Positions 1-8,362 of a DNA stretch of 64,000 bases are shown piece by piece. Below the pieces are notes generated by a model. The model was given only the letters and a program-made list of their open reading frames with translations, ran no database searches and had not been told where the DNA came from. The translations under genes and the position numbers were made by a program. The DNA is taken from the NCBI GenBank assembly GCA_003280655.1, contig QCEK01000001.1, positions 252,388 through 316,387 on the forward strand, given 5' to 3'. The DNA comes from Prochlorococcus sp. AG-355-O17 (lineage in GTDB: Bacteria > Cyanobacteriota > Cyanobacteriia > PCC-6307 > Cyanobiaceae). How positions within the stretch are numbered: the stretch's first letter is position 1; every line of letters begins with the position of its first letter.

Positions 1-287
1 CAGAAAAAATTCTTAAACAATTAAATATTTTTCCAGAATTTATTTTTGGTTATGAATCAGGAACAAAAATCAAAATAGCTGAAAAACTTACACAAACTTA
101 TGAAATTTTAGGCTTTATAGAAGATAGAAAAAAAACTCTAATCGATATTAAACAAAATTCAGAAACTTCTCACATTCCATGCTTCCTAGCTGATTGGGGA
201 TATTTGAAAGAATCAGATAAAAATAAGTTAAGTAATGAAATCAAATTATTAAAATTAGGAAACCTTGGAGAATTAGTTGCAATTTAA
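1..287 (+). CDS. HAD-superfamily hydrolase, C-terminal part (truncated by window edge)
   Basis: Only the last 94 codons are present; the reading frame is open from base 3 to the TAA at 285-287. The segment contains GFIEDRKKTL followed about 20 residues later by CFLADWGY, which resembles the C-terminal acidic motif of HAD phosphatases (motif IV with its Mg-binding Glu/Asp, then a strand ending in ADWGY). The nucleophile domain lies outside the window, so substrate and full length cannot be judged. It runs in the same direction as recA, about 110 bp upstream of it, but recA has its own regulatory site. HAD membership is a motif-level inference. Confidence 0.55.
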   Translation, partial: EKILKQLNIFPEFIFGYESGTKIKIAEKLTQTYEILGFIEDRKKTLIDIKQNSETSHIPCFLADWGYLKESDKNKLSNEIKLLKLGNLGELVAI

Positions 288-301
288 AGATAATCAGCTA
301 G

Positions 302-315
302 AGTACAGATGTACT
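302..315 (+). promoter_or_regulatory. LexA-type SOS box in the recA promoter
   Basis: AGTACAGATGTACT is a near-perfect dyad and fits the reported cyanobacterial LexA consensus RGTACNNNDGTWCB, with the final B base being the T at 315. A TATAGT hexamer at 315-320 could be the -10 element, so a bound repressor would overlap the promoter. It lies 85 bp upstream of the recA ATG. Sequence match is direct; repression by LexA is inference. Confidence 0.75.
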
Positions 316-399
316 ATAGTTTGTATTTATGAAGTTTGGTTTAAATAAAAATTTCCAAATTTAGAATAATTACAAGAACTTTAACCGATAAATCAAACA

Positions 400-1497
400 A
401 TGAGCCTTGAAGAAAAGAAAAAACCTGAATCAAAAGAAAAAGACAAGGCATTAAGTCTTGTCTTAGGTCAAATAGAAAGAAATTTTGGACGAGGTTCAAT
501 AATGAGACTTGGTGACGCCTCAAGAATGAAAGTAGAAACAATATCTACTGGAGCGCTCACCTTAGATTTAGCATTAGGAGGAGGTTATCCAAAAGGAAGA
601 GTAGTAGAAGTTTACGGACCAGAAAGTTCAGGAAAAACTACATTAACGCTTCACGCGATTGCGGAAGTCCAAAAAAATGGAGGAGTAGCTGCATTTGTAG
701 ATGCTGAGCATGCACTCGATCCAGTTTATGCGGCCTCTTTAGGTGTTGATGTTGAAAATTTGTTAGTTTCACAGCCAGATACTGGAGAAATGGCTCTAGA
801 AATAGTTGACCAACTTATAAGATCGAGTGCGGTAGATCTTGTTGTTGTTGACTCGGTCGCAGCACTAACCCCAAGAGCCGAGATAGAAGGAGAGATGGGA
901 GATCACGTAATTGGGAGCCAAGCAAGGCTAATGAGTCAAGCAATGAGGAAAATAACAGGAAATATTGGCAAATCTGGATGTACGGTAATATTCCTGAATC
1001 AATTACGCCTAAAAATTGGCGTTACATACGGCAATCCAGAAACAACCACAGGAGGTAATGCATTAAAATTTTACGCCTCAGTAAGACTTGATATCAGAAG
1101 AATTCAAACTCTTAAAAGAGGTACTGAGGAATATGGCATAAGAGCAAAAGTGAAAGTAGCAAAAAACAAAGTTGCACCACCATTTAGAATTGCAGAATTT
1201 GATATTCTCTTTGGGAAAGGTATTAGTACAACAGGATGCTTATTAGATTTAGCAGAAGAGACTAATATCATCATAAGGAGAGGTGCTTGGTATAGTTATG
1301 AAGGAGAAAATATTGGACAAGGAAGAGATAATACAATTATTTGGCTTGATCAAAACATAGAAATCAGGAATAAAGTAGAATCTATAGTTAAAGAGAAATT
1401 AACAGAAGGAACTGAAGTCAGTTCTAATTCAATGAAAGCATTGAATAGCAATCCTGCTAATACAATCGCTGTTAATGATATAAAAACAGTAGCTTAG
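400..1497 (+). CDS. recA: RecA recombinase
   Basis: 365 residues, normal bacterial RecA length. It forms ATP-dependent filaments on single-stranded DNA, catalyses strand exchange and stimulates LexA cleavage. The Walker A motif GPESSGKT is at residues 73-80, the Walker B strand is [10 protein letters not shown], and the L2-loop region with NQLR and the [10 protein letters not shown] stretch are all present. The ATG at 400 gives the usual short N-terminal helix. A LexA-type box at 302-315 suggests SOS control. The gene converges with the small membrane-protein gene ending at 1500, leaving only 2 bp between stops. Confidence 0.98.
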   Translation: MSLEEKKKPESKEKDKALSLVLGQIERNFGRGSIMRLGDASRMKVETISTGALTLDLALGGGYPKGRVVEVYGPESSGKTTLTLHAIAEVQKNGGVAAFVDAEHALDPVYAASLGVDVENLLVSQPDTGEMALEIVDQLIRSSAVDLVVVDSVAALTPRAEIEGEMGDHVIGSQARLMSQAMRKITGNIGKSGCTVIFLNQLRLKIGVTYGNPETTTGGNALKFYASVRLDIRRIQTLKRGTEEYGIRAKVKVAKNKVAPPFRIAEFDILFGKGISTTGCLLDLAEETNIIIRRGAWYSYEGENIGQGRDNTIIWLDQNIEIRNKVESIVKEKLTEGTEVSSNSMKALNSNPANTIAVNDIKTVA

Positions 1498-1499
1498 AT

Positions 1500-1745
1500 T
1501 TATAAAGAATCAGCTAAAGTCCACCACCCAGCAGCAGGGCCTACAAATCTCACTACAATCCATAAGATTACTAACCCTCCGATTCCAAACCAACTGGCCT
1601 TAATACTTAATTTAATTAGGTTATCTCTTTGATTGATTGTAAAAGGAAGCCATTCAAATAATCTTGGAGACTCATCAATTTTAGTTTTTGTATTATTTTT
1701 TTTTGGAGGTAAACCAAGTGTTTTGCGTCTTTTTGCTTCTCCCAT
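1500..1745 (-). CDS. DUF2839 family small membrane protein
   Basis: 81 residues starting MGEAKRRKTLGLPPKK, the characteristic opening of the cyanobacterial and plastid DUF2839 family. The N-terminal half is basic and polar; the C-terminal half, from about residue 50, has one hydrophobic membrane segment (WFGIGGLVILWIVVRFVG) ending in AAGWW. Function is unknown. It converges with recA. Family recognition is good; a thylakoid or plasma-membrane location is inference. Confidence 0.8.
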   Translation of the reverse strand: MGEAKRRKTLGLPPKKNNTKTKIDESPRLFEWLPFTINQRDNLIKLSIKASWFGIGGLVILWIVVRFVGPAAGWWTLADSL

Positions 1746-1774
1746 ATTTCTTTAGTTATTTACAAAATCATAAC

Positions 1775-3223
1775 CTAATCAAAAGGTAGCATATAGTTAA
1801 TTTGTTTTGAGGGTTGAATGTTTTGCAAAAGTAATCTTCCCCAGTTTCTTTTATTTGCTCTTCCATCTAGGATTATTAACTTACCTGAATTTCTTCTTAA
1901 AGGAGAAATAGATCTTTCAAGTTTAATTCTAGCTTGAGGAAGAAAGAAGTCTCTAAACCAATCTTGAGAAAGCTTCTTTTTATGAGAGACAGTAATTGCA
2001 TTAATGGGTTCCGACATATTCGGAATCGGAAGTAAAGGAATGATAATTTGTTCTGGAATTTGAATTAAATAAGAATTCATAATCCACCAGTCAAAACTAG
2101 AGCAAAGGATTTCATTTCTACCTGAGGGAATTGTCTCAAGCAATACTCTTTTCCCGTAAGTAGAAGCTAATTCTGTAGCAAGATTAGTTTTTAAATCAAT
2201 ATCATCAGACAACACTAAAGTTAAACCCTTTCTAAAAAGTATTAACTTTTTGCATTTGTCCAAGATTGAATTGGTAAAAAGAGGATTATTAGGAAGCAAC
2301 TGTTTAGTGGGTATATATAAAGAAATCTTTTTCTCTTCAAAATTACTCTTAAAATTAATAACCAAGTCAATATCTAAACTATGCTTTTTAAAATACATTT
2401 GGAAAAAATTATCTTTTCTCAATGCTGATAAAAAAACAAATTTATTATTTGAAAAAAATTCCTTAATTTGAAAAAGTTCATCTATTGGCTGTAAATACAA
2501 ATTCCAATCGAAATTTGTATAGTTTAACTTTACCCAGCATGCCCAACCTTTAGATAATGCTTTGTTGACGCTTAAAAATTTATCAGAAAAAAAAGAATTT
2601 TCATGAAAAAAGTTTGACAAGAAACTAATTTCTTTTTCATCTAAACTGATATAACTATTTCCTAAGACCTTTCTCGAAAAGAACTTTTTCTTCAACGAAT
2701 CATATACTTTTATAAATTTTTGATTGATTAATTCAAATTCTTTAAAATTTCTTGTCCAATCCTTTTTAAGTAAAGAAATTTTAAAGTGATTTTTTAAATC
2801 CTGTTTTATATCCTCAATTCCTGAATAAACTATTCGATGATTTCTAAGATTACGAGAATTGGGATCATTAAGAAAATTTTGGATAGTTATCAAGTGAACA
2901 TGATGATTTGCAAAAATAAATTGATCATTTTTCAAAATAAAATTAAAACCTAGATTTTTCAATGAATCAATCTGAAATTGGCTTATAAATTGGATTTTTT
3001 CTTTAGATAAAATAAAAGTTGAATCCTCTTCCTTTAAAAATAAAGAAATCAAAATTGGAGGTAACCAATCATAGCTAGAGAAAATTTCTGAATTAATTAG
3101 ATAAGTAGAATCATTTTCAATACATTTGGAAACTATCCTCCCAAAAGAATATATGTGCTCCCAATTAATACTTTGATCTCTCAAAAAATTTTTCAAATAT
3201 TGATGACTTAAAATTTCAAGCAT
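1775..3223 (-). CDS. DinG-like helicase C-terminal domain protein
   Basis: 482 residues. The C-terminal 60 residues (LPQARIKLERSISPLRRNSGKLIILDGRANKRNWGRLLLQNI, described here by its parts QARIKLER, GKLIILDGR and WGRLLLQN) align in pattern with the last motif of DinG/XPD-type helicases, which normally reads QA-I-LKQG-GRLIR, then V-ILD-R and YGR-FL. No Walker A (GxGKT) or DEAH box is visible, and the canonical QxxGR arginine finger has become LERSISPLR. The N-terminal 250 residues are Lys/Phe-rich and unrecognised. It may be a degenerate helicase or a scaffold. It lies between the DUF2839 gene and divergent tyrA. Confidence 0.55.
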   Translation of the reverse strand: MLEILSHQYLKNFLRDQSINWEHIYSFGRIVSKCIENDSTYLINSEIFSSYDWLPPILISLFLKEEDSTFILSKEKIQFISQFQIDSLKNLGFNFILKNDQFIFANHHVHLITIQNFLNDPNSRNLRNHRIVYSGIEDIKQDLKNHFKISLLKKDWTRNFKEFELINQKFIKVYDSLKKKFFSRKVLGNSYISLDEKEISFLSNFFHENSFFSDKFLSVNKALSKGWACWVKLNYTNFDWNLYLQPIDELFQIKEFFSNNKFVFLSALRKDNFFQMYFKKHSLDIDLVINFKSNFEEKKISLYIPTKQLLPNNPLFTNSILDKCKKLILFRKGLTLVLSDDIDLKTNLATELASTYGKRVLLETIPSGRNEILCSSFDWWIMNSYLIQIPEQIIIPLLPIPNMSEPINAITVSHKKKLSQDWFRDFFLPQARIKLERSISPLRRNSGKLIILDGRANKRNWGRLLLQNIQPSKQINYMLPFD

Positions 3224-3318
3224 TTATAATTAATTTAATTTCAAAAACATGCAAAATTTATGAACCTAATATACAAAAAATTGGTATCAATAAAAGAGGG
3301 TCTTGAATTAATTAATTT

Positions 3319-4158
3319 ATGAAAATTGGAATAGTAGGATTAGGATTAATTGGTGGTTCTTTAGGATTAAAACTCCAAAGTCTAAATCATACAATTTATG
3401 GAATAACAAATAATGAATTTAATGAAAAAAAAGCTAAGGATAAAAAACTTGCAAATTTTGTTAGCTGTGATCTGAGCTTATTAAAAAAATGTGAGCTAAT
3501 AATTTTGGCATTGCCTATCAAAGATTTGATCAGTCCGTCGCAACAATTAGTAGCATCAATACCTCAGGAATCAATACTAACTGATGTAGGGTCTGTAAAA
3601 GAACCAATTGTAAATACATGGGAAAATTCACATCCTCTATTTATTGGATCTCATCCAATGGCAGGCACAGAAAAAAAAGGAGTGGATTCAGGTTTTGAAG
3701 ATCTTTTTAAAAATGCAAAATGGATTATTACCCCAACACAAAATAGTGATTTAAATTCAGTCAGAACTATTTCCGAGCTCATAAAATCAATGGATTGTGA
3801 AATTTGCCAAGCTTCGCCAAAAGAGCATGATCAAGCAGTATCTCTAATTTCTCATTTGCCTATATTTTTAGCTTCTGCCCTCATAGAAACTGCACAAACA
3901 AAAAATAATCAATCTTTATTAGATCTCACGCAAAAATTAGCTGCTACAGGATTTGCTGACACTTCGAGAGTTGGCGGAGGCAATGAACAACTAGGCTTAG
4001 ATTTAGCTATTAATAATCAGATTAATGTTTTAAATTCCATAAATAATTTTAAGAATAAGCTAAATATACTGGAATCCCTTATTAAAGAAAAAAATTGGGA
4101 TTTACTTTCTAAAAAACTTGCTGAAGCAAAAGAAAACAGACAAAAGTTTATAAACTAA
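3319..4158 (+). CDS. tyrA: Prephenate/arogenate dehydrogenase
   Basis: 279 residues. It performs the oxidative decarboxylation in tyrosine synthesis; cyanobacterial TyrA enzymes usually act on arogenate with NADP. The N-terminal Rossmann motif GLGLIGGSLG is at residues 7-16, the substrate-loop SHPMAGTEK is near residue 115, and the catalytic-region HDQAVSLISHLP is near residue 175. No chorismate mutase or ACT domain is attached. It converges with the crtD-like gene and their 3' ends overlap by 11 bp. Arogenate versus prephenate specificity cannot be read from sequence alone. Confidence 0.92.
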   Translation: MKIGIVGLGLIGGSLGLKLQSLNHTIYGITNNEFNEKKAKDKKLANFVSCDLSLLKKCELIILALPIKDLISPSQQLVASIPQESILTDVGSVKEPIVNTWENSHPLFIGSHPMAGTEKKGVDSGFEDLFKNAKWIITPTQNSDLNSVRTISELIKSMDCEICQASPKEHDQAVSLISHLPIFLASALIETAQTKNNQSLLDLTQKLAATGFADTSRVGGGNEQLGLDLAINNQINVLNSINNFKNKLNILESLIKEKNWDLLSKKLAEAKENRQKFIN

Positions 4159-5653
4159 AATTTTCTATACCTTTGGAAGCTAAAATTTGCCTTGAAACCA
4201 TTAATGCGGACTGACTAACACCTGCAGTCCCCTCTCCTGGATAAATCGAATCTCCACATAGCCATAAGCCTTCGAAAGGTGTCCTACTTGATAATCCAAA
4301 TAAACCAAATATATCTGGATTTTGACCAAGCCCACCTACTATTCCATTAGGTCTTTTTGTCCATTTTTCAAATCCCAATGGAGTTGCTAATTCCCTATGA
4401 AGCCATTTTTCAGGATCGATATCAAATTGACTTTCCAATTCAAGGGATATTTTTTTCATGAAACCATTTTTCTTCTTTAAGTAAGTTTGTTTATCTAGAT
4501 CAAACCAATCTTTAGTTTTGGTAAAGATACTGGCAATTAAAGTAACCTCGCCTTTTGGCGCTCTTCCATCACCATCATCACTAATTGATACAAATAACGA
4601 ACAAAATTCTTTCGAAACAAATTGATAATGATTAGAGAATGTTTTTTTAATATGTTCCTTTTTTAAGGCTGAATAAAAAACTACAGCTCCACTTGGATCA
4701 GGCAAATTATTAAGTCGATTTTTATAATTTTTTTTTCTTTTTAAAGGATCTTTCAAATGCTTGAGCAAAGATTGTGGAGGCGCGGTATAAATCACATCTT
4801 TTGCTTGGTAAATAAGTGATTTTTTTTTCGAATTAGCAGATACTTGCCAACACATATTTACATCGTCAAAAGTTATAGAATTAACTTCTTGTCCAAAAAT
4901 TAAATTAACTCCAGTTTTAATCAATGAACTTTCTAATGATTCACTTAAAGACTGCATAGATTTTTTAAGATGCCACAGACCATGTGGCTGTTGACACATT
5001 TGAAGAACTGTAGATCCATATAATGCTGCGGTATTATAAACGTCCTCTTGAGAATAAAGTTTTAGTTGAAGATTTAAGAATTTAATCAAGCGCTCATTCT
5101 TAGATAATCCACATATCCGCAATAAATCATAAATGGTAGATTTAAGTAAGATACCTGTGACAAGGTTTGAAGGTACTAATGCTTTAAAAAGTTGAGAAAA
5201 ATCCCAAAAATTACTGATTGGTAATACAGGATTATTATTAGCAAATATCCAATTACTTTCATGTATGAGGGTACAAAGTTTCCAAAACCTTTGACTTCCA
5301 GGAAACTGCTTTTCTCGTTCAGCTATCCATTTATTTTTTTCATACCAAATCTGTATAGGATTACCACCATCATTTAAATCAACAATACAAGCAGGATCTA
5401 AAATTGTGGCTTCTGGGGATGGAATATCTAAAAAATCAAAAATTCTAGAATGTATTCCTCCCTTCTCTAAACCCGCAACCTGAGTTGCCCCAACATCAAA
5501 AATATAATTCTTTCTTTTAAAAGTACCTGCACATCCTCCTGCTTGAGTATGCGATTCGATTAAAGTCACTGATAAGCCTTGTTTTGATAAAATCGCTGCA
5601 GAAGTTAGTCCTGCTATACCGGCGCCTACAACAATAACTTCAGACTTTCTCAT
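4148..5653 (-). CDS. crtD: CrtD-like carotenoid desaturase (phytoene dehydrogenase family)
   Basis: 501 residues. The FAD dinucleotide-binding motif GAGIAGLTSAAIL sits at residues 10-22, followed by SHTQAGGCAG, FDVGATQVAG and a C-terminal FAD motif LWLCGDSIYPGEGTAGV. The HTQAGGCAGTF and GATQVAGLEKGGIH segments resemble cyanobacterial CrtD (C-3',4' desaturase of the myxol pathway) more than CrtH prolycopene isomerase or CrtP/CrtQ. Substrate assignment is therefore a family-level inference. The start codon lies 4 bp from the divergent start of the kinase gene at 5658, so the two promoters must lie inside each other's genes or be shared. Confidence 0.7.
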   Translation of the reverse strand: MRKSEVIVVGAGIAGLTSAAILSKQGLSVTLIESHTQAGGCAGTFKRKNYIFDVGATQVAGLEKGGIHSRIFDFLDIPSPEATILDPACIVDLNDGGNPIQIWYEKNKWIAEREKQFPGSQRFWKLCTLIHESNWIFANNNPVLPISNFWDFSQLFKALVPSNLVTGILLKSTIYDLLRICGLSKNERLIKFLNLQLKLYSQEDVYNTAALYGSTVLQMCQQPHGLWHLKKSMQSLSESLESSLIKTGVNLIFGQEVNSITFDDVNMCWQVSANSKKKSLIYQAKDVIYTAPPQSLLKHLKDPLKRKKNYKNRLNNLPDPSGAVVFYSALKKEHIKKTFSNHYQFVSKEFCSLFVSISDDGDGRAPKGEVTLIASIFTKTKDWFDLDKQTYLKKKNGFMKKISLELESQFDIDPEKWLHRELATPLGFEKWTKRPNGIVGGLGQNPDIFGLFGLSSRTPFEGLWLCGDSIYPGEGTAGVSQSALMVSRQILASKGIENFSL

Positions 5654-5657
5654 TAAA

Positions 5658-6536
5658 ATGCAAAAATTATCCCCTATTGAAATTAACGAAATTTGTGAAG
5701 AATTAGGTGAAACCTATCCAAAAAGTATTGAACAAGTACATGGTGGTGATATTCATAGTGCTTGGCGAATAGAATTCTCAAACAAAAAGTTATTTCTTAA
5801 AAGAAACATTAGAAACAAAAAATTTCTTGAATTTGAAAAATATTGTCTTCAAAATTTGAGAAAATTTATTAATCAAGAAAATTTAATTATTCCTGAAGTT
5901 ATTGCATATAAAAATAATAAAAATATAGAGATTCTTTTAATTGAATGGATAGATATGCATAACTTTGACCAAAAAAAGCTTGGAAAAGGTTTAGGTGAAT
6001 TGCACTTAAAATCAGCTGAATCAAATCCCAAAATGTTTGGGTTTCCAGTTGAGGGTTTTATCGGAACAACAGATCAGAAAAAAGGCTTGGAAGATAATTG
6101 GATAGATTGTTTTTTAAACTTAAGGATAATACCTCAATTTTTAATTCTTAAATCGAGGATTTTAGATAAAGAAACTATAAATCAAGTTAAAGAAAAAATT
6201 AAATCAGAATTGCTGAATCACAAACCAATAAATGCTCTAGTTCATGGTGATTTATGGTCAGGCAATGCAGGAATGGACAAAAATGGAAAGGGGGTTATAT
6301 TTGACCCGGCATCGTGGTGGGCAGATAATGAAGTAGATATAGCAATGACAAAACTATTTGGAGGTTTTAGAAAAGAATTTTATGAAGAATATCATAAAAT
6401 TTTTCCAATAAAAAACGGATTTGAAAAAAGAATTATTATTTATAATTTTTATCACATATTGAATCACGCCAATATGTTTGGAGGAGGGTACTTAAAACAA
6501 GTTAAAGATTACGTAAAAGAAATACTCAATATGTAA
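5658..6536 (+). CDS. Fructosamine kinase family protein
   Basis: 292 residues, the normal size for the fructosamine/ketosamine-3-kinase family. The aminoglycoside-phosphotransferase-like catalytic loop HGDLWSGNAG is near residue 195 and the metal-binding FDPASWWADNEVDIAM near 214, both hallmarks of this fold. The N-terminal HGGDIHSAW resembles the family's ATP-binding loop. These enzymes phosphorylate sugar adducts on amines so that they break down (deglycation); the natural substrate here is unknown. The gene starts only 4 bp from the divergent crtD start and converges with the CAAD gene 7 bp downstream. Confidence 0.85.
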   Translation: MQKLSPIEINEICEELGETYPKSIEQVHGGDIHSAWRIEFSNKKLFLKRNIRNKKFLEFEKYCLQNLRKFINQENLIIPEVIAYKNNKNIEILLIEWIDMHNFDQKKLGKGLGELHLKSAESNPKMFGFPVEGFIGTTDQKKGLEDNWIDCFLNLRIIPQFLILKSRILDKETINQVKEKIKSELLNHKPINALVHGDLWSGNAGMDKNGKGVIFDPASWWADNEVDIAMTKLFGGFRKEFYEEYHKIFPIKNGFEKRIIIYNFYHILNHANMFGGGYLKQVKDYVKEILNM

Positions 6537-6543
6537 TCTTTAA

Positions 6544-6909
6544 CTACCCTAAATATGTTTTCTTGAGATTTTGCACCTTATCAAGAACAGCTTCACGATT
6601 TTCACTGGTACGAAGATTTTGCCAGCTCCATTGACCAACAACAATTACGCCTAGTAGTTCTAGTAAACCAGGGAGAATTGGGAAAAAGTTTATCGTGTCA
6701 ATGACAACTTTAATTATTATCTGAGCTATTACGACAACAGCAATTATGCCTGCCGCCTTGCCATACTTACCCATTTGAGTCCAATCAACATTCCCAAGGG
6801 TTTCATTGACTTTTCCCATAACATCAGAGTACTTCTCTGAAAAGCTTTTGGTTTCTGAGCTTGTATCGGAGCCGGAGTCTTGGTTTGACTCTGGAGTGTT
6901 ATCACTCAT
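6544..6909 (-). CDS. CAAD-domain thylakoid membrane protein (CURT1-like)
   Basis: 121 residues. A polar Ser/Asp-rich N-terminus of about 40 residues precedes an amphipathic stretch (SDVMGKVNETLGNVDW), then two hydrophobic segments at roughly residues 52-70 and 74-95 separated by FFPILPG, and a short C-terminal helix ending NLKKTYLG. This layout matches the CAAD domain shared with plant CURT1 proteins, which curve thylakoid membranes. No enzymatic motif is visible. The gene has its own promoter region in the 292-bp spacer that it shares with moeB. Family call is good; the membrane-bending role is inferred from homologues. Confidence 0.75.
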   Translation of the reverse strand: MSDNTPESNQDSGSDTSSETKSFSEKYSDVMGKVNETLGNVDWTQMGKYGKAAGIIAVVVIAQIIIKVVIDTINFFPILPGLLELLGVIVVGQWSWQNLRTSENREAVLDKVQNLKKTYLG

Positions 6910-7201
6910 GAATTCAGTAAACTTAATATATGAACCAGACAGTATCGGAAAAAACGTCTGTTGACTACCTTTTTGTTGTGCAAAATTCCGAACCGAAACA
7001 TTTTGTATTTTTTAGAAACGTTGTGATATAGAATTTCTGAAGATCTTTAAACTTAAAATTGATTTATTAAAACTTCACATTATTATCTAGCTCTAACAAA
7101 AACATCAATAAATTGCAGTAATAAGAAATTTTTAAAAGGCTAAAAATTTTATTTTAATTATTATGTTTTCATAGTTTAACTCGAAAAATTAAAGTATCGA
7201 T

Positions 7202-8347
7202 ATGTCGAAAGATATCAAATTTAATTTCTTAAACTCTGATGAAGAAGAAAGATATCAAAAACATTTAACCCTCAAAGAGATAGGTTATGAGGGTCAACTA
7301 GATCTTAAAAACAGCTCAGTATTATGCATCGGAGCAGGTGGGCTTGGTTCTTCCGTTTTGCTTTATCTAGCCGCAACAGGAATTGGGAGTATAGGAATAG
7401 TTGATAACGATCAAGTTGAAAAATCTAATCTACAGAGACAGATAATTCATGAAACAAATACTATTGGCAATCTTAAAATTGATTCTGCCAAGGAAAGAAT
7501 TAAAAAATTCAATCCTAATTGTGAAATATTAACTTTTTCAGAGAGAATTAATCCTAAAAATGCCCTAAGAATAATAAAAGAGTTTGATGTTATTTGTGAT
7601 TGCTCGGATAACTTTGGCACAAGATATTTAATAAATGATTCATGCCTGATATTAAATAAACCCCTAGTCTTTGGAAGTGTGCAAGGCTTTGAAGGGCAAG
7701 TAAGTGTTTTCAATTTATATAAAAATAGTCCTAATTTAAGAGACTTACTTCCAGAATCACCTTCAAAAAATGCTGTCCCTAGTTGTGCAGAATATGGGGT
7801 TGTGGGTGTTTCAACAGGTTTAATAGGAATTCTTCAAGTTAATGAAATTATCAAAATCATTTTAAAAAAAGGTGAAATTTTGGATGGAAAGATTTTAATT
7901 TTTGATCTATTGAATATGAATATGAAGAAATTAAATCTTAAAAGTGATCAATTAAATAAAAGAATAAAGAATTTGTCTCAGTTTGAAAGCTTTTATAATT
8001 GCGATGGATATTGTGAGAAAAACAATGAAATCAACAGAATTAATGCTCATGACTTTAATTGCTTATACAAAGCAAACCCAAACAAAATTCTTCTAATTGA
8101 TGTTAGAGAAATTGAAGAATTTTCTTCTTCTGCAATAGAGGGCTCCATATCAATTCCCTTAAGTAATTTGAATCAAGAATCTGACTTAAAATTTATTCAA
8201 AAAGAAAGTTTAAGTAAAGAGGTTTTTACTATATGTAAATCCGGTAAACGCTCTGAAAAAGCGTCAAGAATCTTATCTAAATTCAAAATTCAGTCAAGAT
8301 CTATTGAAGGCGGCATTGAAAAAGTACAAAAAATATTGGGCAATTAA
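7202..8347 (+). CDS. moeB: MoeB/ThiF-type E1 adenylyltransferase with C-terminal rhodanese domain
   Basis: 381 residues in two domains. Residues about 15-250 form an E1-like domain with GAGGLGSSVLLYLAATG, the Arg finger region NLQRQIIH and the Cys loop VPSCAEYGVVG. Residues about 285-380 form a rhodanese domain with active-site loop CKSGKRS. Such proteins adenylate the C-terminus of a ubiquitin-like sulfur carrier (MoaD, ThiS or CysO type) and load sulfur onto it. At the usual first zinc CxxC site (pattern CYRC) the sequence reads NLRD, so the zinc ligands are missing. Molybdopterin synthesis, thiamine thiazole synthesis or thiolation are all possible; no partner gene is nearby. Confidence 0.85.
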   Translation: MSKDIKFNFLNSDEEERYQKHLTLKEIGYEGQLDLKNSSVLCIGAGGLGSSVLLYLAATGIGSIGIVDNDQVEKSNLQRQIIHETNTIGNLKIDSAKERIKKFNPNCEILTFSERINPKNALRIIKEFDVICDCSDNFGTRYLINDSCLILNKPLVFGSVQGFEGQVSVFNLYKNSPNLRDLLPESPSKNAVPSCAEYGVVGVSTGLIGILQVNEIIKIILKKGEILDGKILIFDLLNMNMKKLNLKSDQLNKRIKNLSQFESFYNCDGYCEKNNEINRINAHDFNCLYKANPNKILLIDVREIEEFSSSAIEGSISIPLSNLNQESDLKFIQKESLSKEVFTICKSGKRSEKASRILSKFKIQSRSIEGGIEKVQKILGN

Positions 8348-8362
8348 GATTTATAAGAATTT

